From: Pseudomonadota bacterium
GTDB taxonomy: Bacteria; Pseudomonadota; Alphaproteobacteria; Rhizobiales; Hyphomicrobiaceae
Assembly (NCBI GenBank): GCA_018242255.1
Contig: JAFECH010000369.1
Span: forward strand, 21,904-85,903
Direction: 5' to 3'
Length of the DNA stretch: 64,000 bases
Shown: positions 54,463-64,000 of the stretch, in pieces
Position numbering within the stretch: position 1 is the first letter of the stretch
Layout: every line of letters starts with the position of its first letter
The notes under the pieces: generated by a model
Seen by the model: only the letters and a program-made list of their open reading frames with translations
Databases searched by the model: none
What the model was told of the DNA's origin: nothing
Position numbers and translations under genes: made by a program

Positions 54463-55374
54463 ATGATGGCTTTAGCGCCCCGCATATTCGACCGGACTTT
54501 GCTCCGAGCCCGACGCGATCGTATCGCGAGATCGCTCGGCGGCCAGTCTCTGCCCGATTTCCTGCTCGAGCGCGTCGCCGACGACTTTGCCGAAAGGCTT
54601 GTCTTCGTGCGCCGGGAGTTCCCCATGGCGGCTAGCATTGGAGCTTATCACGGGCTGTTGGCGGCGCGGCTTCGGTCGCTTCCGACCATCGGCCGGATCG
54701 TCGACGTCGAACCGGCCTACGATGCCATTTCGCTCGGGAAGGGTTGGAAAGTTGTCGCCGAAGAGGAAGTGCTGCCGTTCGCTCCGGCTTCTCTCGACCT
54801 TGTCGTTTCCGGACTGTCACTGCAATTCGTCAACGATCTGCCGGGCGCCCTCGTCCAGATCAATCGCGCCTTGAAGGCTGACGGCATGTTTCTCGGCGCC
54901 CTGCTTGGAGGCGAGACGCTAAAGGAGCTACGCGAAGCCTGGATCATGGCTGAAGACGAGGTACTCGGCGGCGCCTCTCCCCGCGTCGCGCCGTTTGCCG
55001 ATGTCCGCGAACTGGGCGGCCTCTTGCAGCGCGCGGGCTTCGCGCTGCCCGTCGCCGACAACGACATTATCGAGGTGACATACGCCTCACCTCTGGCCCT
55101 GATGCAGGAACTCAAAGCCATGGCCGCGAGCAATCCGTTGCTCGAACGTCGCCGCGCGCCGGTAACGCGAAGCCTGCTTCTGCGGGCCGCCGAAATTTAT
55201 CAGGACCGCTTCGGCCTGCCCAACGGCCGCATCCCGGCGACCTTCGAGATCGTCACGTTGACCGGCTGGGTGCCGCACGAAAGCCAGCAGAAGCCGCTGC
55301 AACCCGGCTCGGCCAAAGTCAGCCTGACCGATTTCCTGAAACCTCGGCCAAAAGATCCCGGAGCCACGGAATAA
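54463..55374 (+). CDS. SAM-dependent methyltransferase (BioC/NDUFAF5-like)
   Basis: A 303-residue methyltransferase. It begins RIFDRTLLRARRDRIARSLG and has IVDVEPAYDAISLGKGWKVV and DLVVSGLSLQFVNDLPGALV, in which the SAM-binding and post-motif segments match the NDUFAF5/BioC-like group. The classical GxGxG loop is weak, replaced by residues around IGRIVDVEP, so activity may be reduced or the protein may be a hydroxylase-like relative as NDUFAF5 is. Its 3' end overlaps the convergent mutT gene by 56 bases. Confidence 0.87.
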   Translation: MMALAPRIFDRTLLRARRDRIARSLGGQSLPDFLLERVADDFAERLVFVRREFPMAASIGAYHGLLAARLRSLPTIGRIVDVEPAYDAISLGKGWKVVAEEEVLPFAPASLDLVVSGLSLQFVNDLPGALVQINRALKADGMFLGALLGGETLKELREAWIMAEDEVLGGASPRVAPFADVRELGGLLQRAGFALPVADNDIIEVTYASPLALMQELKAMAASNPLLERRRAPVTRSLLLRAAEIYQDRFGLPNGRIPATFEIVTLTGWVPHESQQKPLQPGSAKVSLTDFLKPRPKDPGATE

Positions 55375-55750
55375 GAGGCTCGTCCGCCGGCGGCATCTGA
55401 TAGCGGCTCAACTCGATGCCGCGGACCCATTTGACGGTCTGGCCCTCGCGAGGGCTGATCTCGCCGTCCCATGTCCGGCAGAGATAGAGCGGCATCAGCA
55501 GGTGAAATTTTTCGTAGGCGTAGCTCGCGAAATTGAACGGCGCGAGGCAGGTCCGACAAAGCTCGATGTCGAGCTCTTCTTTGAGTTCCCGGCACAGCGC
55601 GTCCTCGGGCGTCTCTCCGGATTCCACCTTACCGCCCGGAAACTCCCACAGCCCGGCCATCGACTTGCCGTTGGGGCGCTGGGCGATCAGAACGCGATTG
55701 TCGTCGTCGATAAGGGCGACGGCTGCAACGAGCAGCAGCGGTTTCGTCAT
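55319..55750 (-). CDS. mutT: MutT-type 8-oxo-dGTP diphosphatase
   Basis: A 143-residue Nudix protein: VAAVALIDDDNRVLIAQRPN, then the Nudix box GGKVESGETPEDALCRELKE followed by ELDIEL, in which the usual Gly near the end is Asp. It would clear oxidised nucleotides. It overlaps the tpm gene by four bases and the end of the methyltransferase gene on the other strand. Confidence 0.92.
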   Translation of the reverse strand: MTKPLLLVAAVALIDDDNRVLIAQRPNGKSMAGLWEFPGGKVESGETPEDALCRELKEELDIELCRTCLAPFNFASYAYEKFHLLMPLYLCRTWDGEISPREGQTVKWVRGIELSRYQMPPADEPLIPWLRDLLAEVSGNRSG

Positions 55751-56406
55751 GCCCGCCGCCTGAGCAGGTAAGCGACTTCTTCAAGCCGCGTCACGCCGCG
55801 CTTTTTTAGATTGTCGCTGGCCGCGAGGCCATCGCGCACTTCGAGAACGTCGATGTCGTATAGCTTGTCATAAAGCGCGCGCACCTCATCCTGTGTCACG
55901 GCAAATGGCGGGCCTTTGATCTCGCCTTCAGGATATTCGAGGGAGATAACGAAAATCGATGCCTGCGGCGGCAAGGCGTTCGCGAGCTTTTCTGCATATC
56001 GCGGCCGCATGTCGGGCGGCAGCGCAATCATCGCGGCACGGTCATAACAAGCGGCAACGCCCTGAAGGGCATCCACGGGTAGGGCGAAGAAATCGCCCTG
56101 ATAGATTTTGTACGGGCCGGCCTCGAACACGTGAAACGGCCCGCTGGGGCTGACCATGGGTGTCAACGCGGATTCTTTGAAGAAGTCGCGAACAGCCAGT
56201 TCGGAAAGCTCCGCACCAATGACTTTGTGGCCCTGTTCGGCAAGCCAAATCATATCACGCGTTTTGCCTGAAAGCGGCACGAATACGGTGCAGCCTTTAG
56301 GCAACAACAGCCCCGACCAGAACTGCAGCAGCTGAGCGTGGATATGCGGTTGGTGAAACCCGATTTCGCCGCGCTGCCAGCGCTCCTCCCAGAAACTGTG
56401 TTCCAT
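55747..56406 (-). CDS. tpm: thiopurine S-methyltransferase-like enzyme
   Basis: A 219-residue TPMT family methyltransferase: FWEERWQRGEIGFHQPHIHA near the start, VFVPLSGKTRDMIWLAEQGH, then VIGAELSELAVRDFF and AACYDRAAMIALPPDMRPRY. Bacterial members methylate selenite, tellurite or thiol compounds. Cotranscribed with mutT. Confidence 0.92.
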   Translation of the reverse strand: MEHSFWEERWQRGEIGFHQPHIHAQLLQFWSGLLLPKGCTVFVPLSGKTRDMIWLAEQGHKVIGAELSELAVRDFFKESALTPMVSPSGPFHVFEAGPYKIYQGDFFALPVDALQGVAACYDRAAMIALPPDMRPRYAEKLANALPPQASIFVISLEYPEGEIKGPPFAVTQDEVRALYDKLYDIDVLEVRDGLAASDNLKKRGVTRLEEVAYLLRRRA

Positions 56407-56466
56407 CGTGCGATTGATCCCTTCATCTGACGCTACCGTCAGGCTTGGCCTGCCCGGTTTTGGGCC

Positions 56467-57714
56467 TCAGCTCCGGTAGTCGGCGTTGATCGACACGTAT
56501 TCGTGCGTCAGGTCGCACGTCCATACGCGCGCCGCCGCCTTGCCGACGCCGACGTCAGCGCGAATGACGATCTCGGCATTCTTCATGTAAGCCGCAACCG
56601 TCTTTTCGTCATAGTCCTCGGCGCGCTCGCCGTCGCGCGCGACGCAATGCGGACCAAACCAGATGGTCAGCTTATCCCGGTCCGCAGCTTCGCCCGACTT
56701 ACCGACCGCCATGACGACGCGGCCCCAGTTCGGGTCTTCACCCGCAATCGCTGTCTTGAGGATTGGTGAGTTGGCGCAGGACAGAGCAATGGTACGGGCC
56801 GCGTGCCAGGATTTCGCTCCGGTAATCTCGAACGTCACGAACTTCGAGACGCCCTCGCCGTCTTTCGCCACCTGGATCGCGAGATCCCGCATCAAATCGT
56901 GAAGCGCCTCCGAGAACGCCTCCAGTTTTTTCGATTTCGCCTTCGTCACAGGCTTCTGCCCGCGCGTTTCTGCGGCGCCGGTCGCAAACATCAAGCAGGT
57001 ATCGCTGGTCGACGTATCGCCGTCGACCGTCATGCAGTTGAACGTCGTCTGGACGTGCTCTGCCAGGAGTTCCTGCAATGCATCGGAGGAAATGGCGGCA
57101 TCCGTGAAAATGAAGCACAGCATCGTCGCCATGTCGGGCGCGATCATGCCCGCGCCCTTGCAGAAGCCGTTGATCGTCACTTCGACGTCGCCGATGAGGG
57201 CTGTGCGCGTCGCGAGCTTCGGAAAGGTGTCCGTCGTCATGATCGCGCGCGCGGCAGCTTCGAAGGCGTCGGGCTCGGCACGCTTCGCAAGATCGGCGAG
57301 AAGATGCGCGAACTTTTCTGCATCCAGCGGCTCGCCGATAACGCCTGTCGATGCCACGAAAACTTCGTGCGGCTTGCACGCGACCGCTTCGGCGGCATGC
57401 GTGACGGTGATGTCGACGGCGTCGGCGCCCTTCTTACCGGTGAAGGCATTGGCATTGCCAGAGTTGACGACCAGCGCCCGGGCCGCACCTTTCTTCAGAT
57501 GCTTGCGGCAGGCAAGGACCGGCGCCGATGCCGTTTTCGATTGCGTCAGCACGCCTGCGACCGAGGTTCCCTCGGCGAGCACGGTGAGGAGGAGATCAGT
57601 ACGGTTCCAATAGCGAATGCCGGCCTCGGCGGTCGCGAACGCAACCCCCTCGATGACCGGCAATTTAACGAGACTTGCGGGCGCGAACGGCGAAACGCTC
57701 GTGACTTTGCCCAT
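56467..57714 (-). CDS. argJ: ArgJ, glutamate N-acetyltransferase/ornithine acetyltransferase
   Basis: A 415-residue ArgJ. The ATG at 57714 is preceded by CTGGAGGTTTCCC; the frame is open to 57771. Self-cleavage takes place before T197 in [17 protein letters not shown], giving the alpha and beta chains. Other signs are [20 protein letters not shown] and [20 protein letters not shown]. It recycles acetyl groups in arginine synthesis. Confidence 0.96.
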   Translation of the reverse strand: MGKVTSVSPFAPASLVKLPVIEGVAFATAEAGIRYWNRTDLLLTVLAEGTSVAGVLTQSKTASAPVLACRKHLKKGAARALVVNSGNANAFTGKKGADAVDITVTHAAEAVACKPHEVFVASTGVIGEPLDAEKFAHLLADLAKRAEPDAFEAAARAIMTTDTFPKLATRTALIGDVEVTINGFCKGAGMIAPDMATMLCFIFTDAAISSDALQELLAEHVQTTFNCMTVDGDTSTSDTCLMFATGAAETRGQKPVTKAKSKKLEAFSEALHDLMRDLAIQVAKDGEGVSKFVTFEITGAKSWHAARTIALSCANSPILKTAIAGEDPNWGRVVMAVGKSGEAADRDKLTIWFGPHCVARDGERAEDYDEKTVAAYMKNAEIVIRADVGVGKAAARVWTCDLTHEYVSINADYRS

Positions 57715-57807
57715 GGGAAACCTCCAGCTGAGTAAGAGGCTCCCTGAAACAGATCGGGCCGCCATAATCAAGCGGCCCGGCTGAATTCTTTTCGGTGAAC
57801 GAAGCGG

Positions 57808-58728
57808 TTAAGGCTTCGGTGCATCCTGCGGCGGGGTATCGACGGCCTTTGGCTGCGATTGCTTCTGGATCATGGCCTGACGATCGTCGATCGCCTTCTT
57901 GATCTCTGGGTCGACGACATCGACTTTTGCGTTGGCCCGCAGCCCGACGGCCGTCTGCTGCGCTTTGCGAAGCAGCAGCGACTGGACGATGCGATCCTTG
58001 ACGATTTCGAATGCCGGCGGTTGCTTGGCGCGGCGATCCTCAAGCTTGACGAGATGCCAGCCGAACTGCGTCTTGACCGGGTCCGAAACCTCGCCCTTCT
58101 TGAGTTTGAAGACAACTTCCTCGAACTGCGGCACCATTTGGCCGTGTCCAAAGTAACCGAGGTTTCCGCCGTCATCCTTCGAACCGGGATCTTTTGAGTT
58201 TTCTTTGGCGAGCTGGGCGAAGTCGGCGCCCTTGTCGATCTTTTCCTTCAAAGACTTAGCTTCTGCTTCAGTGTCGACAAGAATGTGGCGTGCCGATACT
58301 TCTTCTTCCGGCTTCAAAAGCTTCACTTGCTCGTCGTAGATCTTGCGCGCGTCGGCGTCGGTAACGCCTGCTTTGATGACTTTTTCGAAATAAAGCTCAC
58401 GAAGCGCTCGGCGCTTCAGGTAGGCAAGACGGGTTTGGAAATCTGCCGACTGGTCGAGCTTTTGCTTCTCGGCAGCCTCGGCAAAGAGCTGATTATCGAT
58501 CAGAAATTCAAGCAGCGAAGCCCGCTTCTGCGGCCCGGGCATCGTACCCATATCGGAGCCGATTTCGCTCTCCGCGACCGCCAGATCACCTTCCGTGATC
58601 GGTTTTCCGTCGATCGTCGCAATGACTTTATCAGGCGCTGATGCCGCTTTGTCGTCGGCAGCGGCTGCCAGCGGCAAAGCCGCACTTGCAAGCGCAAATG
58701 TCAAAATAGCCAGGGCAATACGCTTCAT
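57808..58728 (-). CDS. periplasmic PpiC/SurA-like peptidyl-prolyl isomerase
   Basis: A 306-residue protein with a signal peptide (LAILTFALASAALPLAAAAD), an N-terminal SurA-like chaperone helix region (LLEFLIDNQLFAEAAEKQKL), a parvulin domain (VSARHILVDTEAEAKSLKEK, GNLGYFGHGQMVPQFEEVVF, GWHLVKLEDRR) and a Gln/Pro/Lys-rich tail. It helps fold exported proteins. It lies divergently next to secA. Confidence 0.92.
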   Translation of the reverse strand: MKRIALAILTFALASAALPLAAAADDKAASAPDKVIATIDGKPITEGDLAVAESEIGSDMGTMPGPQKRASLLEFLIDNQLFAEAAEKQKLDQSADFQTRLAYLKRRALRELYFEKVIKAGVTDADARKIYDEQVKLLKPEEEVSARHILVDTEAEAKSLKEKIDKGADFAQLAKENSKDPGSKDDGGNLGYFGHGQMVPQFEEVVFKLKKGEVSDPVKTQFGWHLVKLEDRRAKQPPAFEIVKDRIVQSLLLRKAQQTAVGLRANAKVDVVDPEIKKAIDDRQAMIQKQSQPKAVDTPPQDAPKP

Positions 58729-59137
58729 CGGCGTTGGGCTCCGCTGTGGTTTGAGGTCGAATAATGGGCCGTCTTACAAGCTCATTCAGGCACGACGGCG
58801 TAACCGCACGCGGGCGGCCAATAAGCGCGCCTCGATAGCGGTCCGGGGCACGAAAACCAAGTTAAAAGTTGGGAGGGTAGCTGGAAATCGCCATCCTCTG
58901 CCCTCGCGCACAGAACATTGACAGTCAGGGGGGCGAGTTCTTATGTCTCCCGCTAATCGGATCGGGTCTTGGGCCCGTCTCGACCGCGCGTTTAGCAGCG
59001 CCGAGGGAATGTTGACGCAGGCGTGGCGGGGCACCCCTTGCCGCGCATTTTTTGCTGAATGCTGCCCGGTGCTTGAAACTGAGCCTGGTCGCGTGCACGC
59101 GTGGCCGACACCAATTTTGTAGGGACGGAACTTAAAG
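58729..59137. other. divergent intergenic region upstream of secA
   Basis: No gene. It carries the secA promoter (plus strand, described separately) and the promoter of the isomerase gene on the minus strand, which I could not place. Confidence 0.55.
58918..58947 (+). promoter_or_regulatory. putative secA promoter
   Basis: A perfect TTGACA at 58918-58923 is followed after 18 bases by TATGTC at 58942-58947 (TTATGT at 17 bases is an alternative). The predicted leader of the secA message would be about 185 bases. Confidence 0.5.
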
Positions 59138-62089
59138 ATGCTCTCGTTCGGTGGTCTCGCTTCGAAGATTTTTGGCTCTTCCAACGAGCGGAGGGTCAAA
59201 GGCTTTCGCTCGCGGGTCGAGGCGATCAACGCCCTCGAACCGGAGGTACAGAATCTTTCCGACGAAGAGCTTCGCGCCAGGACCGAAACGTTCCGTAAGC
59301 AGCTGGCCGAGGGTGCCTCGCTCGATGATCTTTTAGTGCCGGCATTTGCAACGGTTCGCGAAGCCGCAAAGCGCACGCTTGGCCAACGCCACTTCGACGT
59401 CCAGCTGATCGGCGGCATGGTGCTTCATCAGGGCGACATCGCCGAAATGAAGACGGGCGAAGGTAAAACGCTCGTCGCCACGGCCCCGGTTTACCTCAAC
59501 GCCTTGGCGGGAAAAGGCGTCCACGTCGTCACCGTCAACGACTACCTCGCCAAGCGCGACGCCGAATGGATGGGGCAGGTCTATCGCTTCCTCGGGCTTA
59601 CCGTTGGCGTCATCATCCACGACATGTCGGACGAAGATCGCAAGGCCGCTTACGCTTGCGACGTGACCTACGCCACCAACAATGAACTCGGCTTCGATTA
59701 TCTTCGTGACAACATGAAGATGGATTATTCCGAGATGGTGCAGCGAGGCCATGCCTACGCGATCGTCGACGAAGTCGACTCGATCCTGATCGACGAAGCG
59801 CGCACGCCGCTGATCATCTCCGGTCCGCTCGAAGACCGCGCCGACCTTTATCAATCGATCGACGAGCTGATGAAACACCTCGTCCCCGAAGACTTCGAGC
59901 TTGATGAGAAACAGCGCCAAGTCTCCTTCACGGAGGCCGGCAATGAAAAGATGGAGCGTGCACTCGAAGATGCAGGCCTTCTCAAGGGCTCGCTCTACGA
60001 CATCGATAACGTCACGCTCGTCCACCATCTCACGCAGGCGCTGAAGGCGCACAAGCTTTTCCAGCGCGACAAGGATTACATCGTCAAAGGCGGCCAGGTC
60101 GTCATCATTGACGAATTCACCGGCCGCATGATGCCGGGCCGGCGTTATTCGGAAGGCCTGCACCAGGCGCTCGAAGCCAAGGAGCATGTCGAGGTTCAGC
60201 CCGAGAACCAGACGCTGGCATCGGTGACATTCCAGAATTACTTCCGCCTCTACAAGAAGCTCGCCGGCATGACCGGTACGGCGATGACGGAAGCCTCCGA
60301 ATTCCTCGACATCTACGGCCTCGAAGTCATCGAGATCCCGACCAACCTTCCCGTCAGCCGCATCGACGAGGACGACGAAATCTACCGCACGCAGCGCGAG
60401 AAGCTCGCTGCGATCGTTCAGTCCATAGCGGAAGCCGCCAGCCGCGGTCAGCCGATCCTCGTCGGCACGACGTCGATCGAGCGTTCCGAGCAGCTTTCCG
60501 AGCTTCTGAAAGACAAGAAATACATCAAGGATCTCGCCAAACAGCTCGAAGAGCAGGCCGCGAGCTTGAAGCCGGGCAAGGAAGAAGAGCTCCGAAAGCA
60601 TTTCACTGACATGGCGGCACTGCTGACGAAGTTCGCCAACGAAGCTAAGGGCAACGCTTATCCCATTCCGCATCAGGTTTTGAACGCGCGCTATCACGAG
60701 CAGGAAGCCAACATCGTTGCGCAGGCGGGTCAGCCCGGCGCCGTGACGATCGCCACCAACATGGCCGGCCGCGGTACCGACATTCAGCTCGGCGGCAACG
60801 CCGAGTATCGCCTCCGCGATTGGATCGCGGACGAGACGAGCAAGGGGACGCCCCCCGACGAGTCTGCGATTTCCGCTAAGCGTGACGAACTCGTTGCAGA
60901 CGTCGCCGACAAAAAGAGGAAGGCGCTCGAAGCCGGCGGTCTTTACGTCCTCGCAACCGAGCGGCACGAAAGCCGCCGTATCGACAATCAGCTTCGCGGC
61001 CGCTCAGGCCGTCAAGGTGACCCGGGACGCTCGAAGTTCTACCTCGCGCTCGATGACGATCTGATGCGCATCTTCGGCTCGCAGCGCATGGACAAGGTGC
61101 TGCAAACGCTTGGCCTGAAGGAAGGCGAAGCGATCACGCATCCGTGGATGAATAAGTCGCTTGAGACCGCGCAAAAGAAGGTCGAAGAGCGCAACTTCGA
61201 TATCCGCAAACAGATCCTGAAATACGACGACGTGATGAATGACCAGCGCAAGGTCATCTTCGAGCAGCGCCTCGATATCATGGGTCAGGAAGACGTTTCG
61301 GAAACGGTCCACGAGCTGCGCAACGAGCTGATCGACGAACTCGTCACGCGTTTCATCCCCCCCGCCGCCTATGCCGAACAATGGGACGTCAAGGGCCTCG
61401 CCGAGCAGGTCAATAACCTCTACGGTCTCGAGCTTCCAATCGATGCCTGGGCCGCCGAGGAAGGCATCGCCGACGAAGAGATCCGCGAGCGGATCAAAGC
61501 CGCAGTCGACGCCAAGGTTGAGGTCAAGACCCAGGAGCTTGGACCGGATCTTTATCGTCAAATCGAAAAGATGGTTCTGCTGCAGACGCTCGATCATCTC
61601 TGGCGCGAGCATCTTGTGACACTCGAACATTTGCGCCAGGTCATCGGCTTCCGCGCCTACGGCCAGCGCGACCCGTTGAACGAATACAAGTCCGAAGCGT
61701 TCATCCTGTTCGAGAACATGCTCGGACGTCTGCGCGAAAACGTGACGGGCCAGCTCATGCACGTCGAGCTGGCGCCGCCGGAAGACCAGCCGATGCTGCA
61801 ACCCGTCGAATTGCCGCCGATGGAAGCCCATCACGTGGACGCCACAACTGGCTATGACGAATTCGAGCGCGATCCCGAGCTGGCGATGGCAGATGCAGCG
61901 ATTGCAGGTGCCCGCGCCCGTCGCGACGCGCTGCCCGAGCCTGAGAAGCGTGCGCCGCTTCAAAGTCGCCGCACCGATGGCGCCGTCGATCCGAACGATC
62001 CCGCCACCTGGGGTCGCGTCTCGCGCAATGCACTCTGCCCGTGCGGCTCAGGCAAGAAATACAAGCACTGCCACGGCAAGATGGACTGA
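59138..62089 (+). CDS. secA: SecA preprotein translocase ATPase
   Basis: A 983-residue SecA: Walker [21 protein letters not shown], Walker [21 protein letters not shown], the preprotein-crosslinking region, [47 protein letters not shown], and the C-terminal SecB/lipid-binding zinc motif [18 protein letters not shown]. It powers Sec export. All expected domains are present and it stands as a single-gene unit. Confidence 0.98.
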   Translation: MLSFGGLASKIFGSSNERRVKGFRSRVEAINALEPEVQNLSDEELRARTETFRKQLAEGASLDDLLVPAFATVREAAKRTLGQRHFDVQLIGGMVLHQGDIAEMKTGEGKTLVATAPVYLNALAGKGVHVVTVNDYLAKRDAEWMGQVYRFLGLTVGVIIHDMSDEDRKAAYACDVTYATNNELGFDYLRDNMKMDYSEMVQRGHAYAIVDEVDSILIDEARTPLIISGPLEDRADLYQSIDELMKHLVPEDFELDEKQRQVSFTEAGNEKMERALEDAGLLKGSLYDIDNVTLVHHLTQALKAHKLFQRDKDYIVKGGQVVIIDEFTGRMMPGRRYSEGLHQALEAKEHVEVQPENQTLASVTFQNYFRLYKKLAGMTGTAMTEASEFLDIYGLEVIEIPTNLPVSRIDEDDEIYRTQREKLAAIVQSIAEAASRGQPILVGTTSIERSEQLSELLKDKKYIKDLAKQLEEQAASLKPGKEEELRKHFTDMAALLTKFANEAKGNAYPIPHQVLNARYHEQEANIVAQAGQPGAVTIATNMAGRGTDIQLGGNAEYRLRDWIADETSKGTPPDESAISAKRDELVADVADKKRKALEAGGLYVLATERHESRRIDNQLRGRSGRQGDPGRSKFYLALDDDLMRIFGSQRMDKVLQTLGLKEGEAITHPWMNKSLETAQKKVEERNFDIRKQILKYDDVMNDQRKVIFEQRLDIMGQEDVSETVHELRNELIDELVTRFIPPAAYAEQWDVKGLAEQVNNLYGLELPIDAWAAEEGIADEEIRERIKAAVDAKVEVKTQELGPDLYRQIEKMVLLQTLDHLWREHLVTLEHLRQVIGFRAYGQRDPLNEYKSEAFILFENMLGRLRENVTGQLMHVELAPPEDQPMLQPVELPPMEAHHVDATTGYDEFERDPELAMADAAIAGARARRDALPEPEKRAPLQSRRTDGAVDPNDPATWGRVSRNALCPCGSGKKYKHCHGKMD

Positions 62090-62098
62090 CGTCTCTGG

Positions 62099-62143
62099 CT
62101 CGTGCGGGAACCGGTCGCTGAAACAGCGGCGATCTCGCACGAG
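62099..62143 (+). terminator. hairpin after secA
   Basis: CTCGTGCG (62099-62106) pairs perfectly with CGCACGAG (62136-62143), and an inner CGCTG-AAA-CAGCG hairpin sits in the loop. It starts nine bases after the secA stop. No long T run follows, so termination may rely on Rho or the structure may serve both strands. Confidence 0.6.
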
Positions 62144-62154
62144 TCCTATCGCGC

Positions 62155-62319
62155 TCAGTCTACGAATGTCCGATCGACTGCTGGCCGCGGAACGGACTGC
62201 TTCGACTTTTCGACACGCAGCGAGCCATCGCCGTCGTCGCCTTTCATGAGCTGAATCAGGATCACGACGGCGGCGGCAACCTGGAAGCCCAGAACGATCT
62301 GCAGGGGAAGCAAATTCAT
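62155..62319 (-). CDS. 54-residue single-pass membrane miniprotein
   Basis: MNLLPLQIVLGFQVAAAVVI starts a 54-residue protein: one membrane helix (about 7-24) and a charged, Lys/Asp-rich tail. The ATG at 62319 has GGAGAG upstream. The larger frame to 62562 is not supported. I do not recognise it. It is convergent with secA. Confidence 0.55.
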   Translation of the reverse strand: MNLLPLQIVLGFQVAAAVVILIQLMKGDDGDGSLRVEKSKQSVPRPAVDRTFVD

Positions 62320-62488
62320 TGGCGTCTCTCCGTTTGTGTCAAACAAACGGCGCGAGAGGCACCCTGTTCCGCCGACGGCGCCGAATGGCTGTGGACAAAC
62401 GTCTGCGTGAATTGGCCAGCGCCGCACCCATATTTTGGGCGGCGCCGACGCTGTTATGTAATCGTCTGACCTTCGTCCTCTAGCCGAT

Positions 62489-63073
62489 TCAGTGCTGGCC
62501 GTTCGTCTTGGTTCCGGCCTTCTCTGGCGCCTCGCTGGCCTCGCCGTGATGGCCGCCCGCAATGCGGTCGGAAAGGGCGAGCAGAACGCTCGAGACGACG
62601 AACACCAAATGGATGATGACCAGCCACATCAGTTCCTTCTCGCGCTCGGGTGTGACGGTGCCGAGCGACATGAACTGACGCAGAAGCTGGACCGCAGAAA
62701 TTGCGACGATCGACGACAGCATTTTGAGTTTCAACGCTGAGAAGTCGATCGTGCCCATCCATTCCGGGCGATCGTCGTGGTTGGAGTGGTCCATCCGGGA
62801 CACGAAGTTCTCATAGCCGGAAAAGATCACGATAATCAGCAGCGATCCCGTCAGGGTCAGATCGACGAGTGTCAGAAGCCCAAGAATGACATCGGATTCC
62901 GTAGAGGTGAATGCGGTCCCGGCGAGGTGCAACAGCTCCATAAGGAATTTGATGAGCAGCACGAACAGCGAGACGGCCAGGCCGAAATAGAACGGTGCGA
63001 GCAGCCAGCGTGCGCTGAACAGCAAGTTCTCCATGAATATTTCGATGCGCTTCGCGACGGTCTTTTCGGCCAT
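62489..63073 (-). CDS. YqhA/UPF0114-type membrane protein
   Basis: A 194-residue membrane protein: MENLLFSARWLLAPFYFGLA, VILGLLTLVDLTLTGSLLII, then VIFSGYENFVSRMDHSNHDD and LKLKMLSSIVAISAVQLLRQ. About four membrane helices. The ATG at 63073 is chosen over the frame to 63133. Function unknown; members are widespread in proteobacteria. Confidence 0.88.
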   Translation of the reverse strand: MAEKTVAKRIEIFMENLLFSARWLLAPFYFGLAVSLFVLLIKFLMELLHLAGTAFTSTESDVILGLLTLVDLTLTGSLLIIVIFSGYENFVSRMDHSNHDDRPEWMGTIDFSALKLKMLSSIVAISAVQLLRQFMSLGTVTPEREKELMWLVIIHLVFVVSSVLLALSDRIAGGHHGEASEAPEKAGTKTNGQH

Positions 63074-63214
63074 GCGTATAGTCCTCGCTCCTATGTCATC
63101 CGATGCTAAACGAGTGCGAACCCAACTGCTCACCGCAACGCTTATGCGCCGGTTATAACGGCCAAGTAAGGCTTTGGAATAAAGGGTGCAAGCATCGTTG
63201 GTCCACGGAGCTGA

Positions 63215-64000
63215 TTAGCGGACGAGCGGCCAAGAGAACAGCGGCCTCGGGGCGTCGCTTTCCAGACTGGTCTGGATCTGCGGAATGGGCGCCGACTTCG
63301 CGGCAGCAGCCTGCGTCACGAGTTTTGGCATCACGGCGGTCGGCGGTGGCACGCTGTTGAGCCATTGGTCCTGCTCGCGGATTGACGCGAGCGTTGGTTC
63401 GCAGACGTCAAGCGAACCCGGCAGAGCGCCGGGCGGTGTCTCGCTGAAGATATAGCGCCCGCTGCACACGCCGACCGATGGCGGCCGATGGGTCCGCTCG
63501 AAGAGGTCGTACCCCTCCTTCAGGTTATTCCAGAAGGATTTCCACGGCGAACCGCTTTGCGCGATCATGTTCTCGTTCGTCATGCGAAACGGCAGCACCT
63601 GTACGGGCACGAGTGTTTCTCCGGCGTCGATCGCCGCCAGCGTCAACTGATGTATTTCTTCCGACACCGGGTTTGTCATCGCAAAGCAGCCAATCGACGA
63701 GCATCCCCCATGAATGAGGATGTCGGACCCCGTGCGCGCCTGCGATTGGTCGAGAATATTCGGATAACCGATGTCGATGGAAATCGGCCAGCGACCGACG
63801 TGGCGGGCTTGCGCGCGAGAGACGGTATAGAACCCTTCCGGCGCCTGCCGGTCGCCATCGCTCAATTTAGGCCCCAGCGTTCCCGACCAATGGCAGATGG
63901 GATAGGTCGCAAACAGGATGAAAGGGCTGTCTCTACCGGTCTGCTTCCAAATCTCGAGTTCAGACTCGGCTTTGAAGATGCGGATCATGATGGGCGACGC
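63215..64000 (-). CDS. YafK-type murein L,D-transpeptidase, 5'-truncated by the window edge
   Basis: The frame stays open through the window end, so the signal peptide and true start are outside; the ATG at 63988 is probably internal. Typical YafK segments: IRIFKAESELEIWKQTGRDS, LFATYPICHWSGTLGPKLSD, GDRQAPEGFYTVSRAQ and the catalytic ILIHGGCSSIGCFAMTNP. The C-terminal tail past about 235 residues is Pro/Ala-rich. Relatives such as DpaA (YafK) act on Lpp-peptidoglycan links. Confidence 0.9.
   Translation of the reverse strand, partial: ASPIMIRIFKAESELEIWKQTGRDSPFILFATYPICHWSGTLGPKLSDGDRQAPEGFYTVSRAQARHVGRWPISIDIGYPNILDQSQARTGSDILIHGGCSSIGCFAMTNPVSEEIHQLTLAAIDAGETLVPVQVLPFRMTNENMIAQSGSPWKSFWNNLKEGYDLFERTHRPPSVGVCSGRYIFSETPPGALPGSLDVCEPTLASIREQDQWLNSVPPPTAVMPKLVTQAAAAKSAPIPQIQTSLESDAPRPLFSWPLVR

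Noticed and set aside
59333-60967. A 544-codon open frame antisense to secA
   Set aside because: It lies wholly inside a perfectly conserved SecA on the other strand; long antisense frames are common in GC-rich genes and the product has no domain signature.

Overview
The window reads as one contiguous piece of chromosome from an alphaproteobacterium of the Hyphomicrobiales (Rhizobiales), most like Hyphomicrobium or a close relative. This is an inference from gene content: a bioB-F-D-A-Z biotin operon, an lpiA(mprF)-acvB lysyl-phosphatidylglycerol pair, an hmuP-T-U-V haem-uptake operon with an IsdG-type monooxygenase and HutX, and a SecA that keeps its C-terminal zinc motif. Base composition looks moderately GC-rich and fairly even. 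I saw no insertion sequence, prophage, CRISPR array, rRNA or convincing tRNA gene.

Layout. 1-1810: end of a NarL/FixJ-type response regulator and two secreted proteins. 2276-9911: a chemosensory operon (STAS, CheY, CheA, CheW, MCP, CheW, CheR, CheB). 9917-13348 on the minus strand: a CheY-like regulator, a GGDEF-EAL protein and a soluble receptor-like protein with an eroded signalling tip; a PilZ protein lies divergently at 13686. No flagellar genes are present, so this looks like a chemosensory system tied to cyclic-di-GMP. 13986-17992: mprF/lpiA with acvB. 18608-22102: a secreted protein, a LuxR-type regulator with palindromes at its start, a 60-residue protein, and a split YeeE/YedE sulfur-compound transporter. 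22207-26569: an RND efflux pump with the permease gene first. 26922-31435: a NYN-domain protein, a Bcr/CflA-type MFS exporter, and an OmpR-type two-component pair.

31531-36991 (minus): the haem acquisition region, running from two unknown proteins through hmuP, hmuT, hmuU and hmuV to a VOC protein, then an IsdG-like monooxygenase and hutX. Two putative promoters here share an element, and one leader can form a long hairpin. A convincing terminator closes the region. 37063-45381: the least understood system, a two-zinc-ribbon HExxH metallopeptidase divergent from transglutaminase-DUF2126, a circularly permuted ATP-grasp/alpha-E fusion, and a second transglutaminase. These are the partners that elsewhere accompany the Anbu proteasome-like peptidase, but no Anbu gene is visible here.

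45493-46649: cytochrome b561 and a YceI protein. 46660-51724: biotin operon with BioZ. 51858-58728: housekeeping genes (DUF1178, nitrilase-family amidase, glutaredoxin, ComF, methyltransferases, MutT, ArgJ, PpiC-type isomerase). 59138-62089: secA. The window ends in a 54-residue membrane miniprotein, a UPF0114 membrane protein and a truncated YafK-type L,D-transpeptidase.
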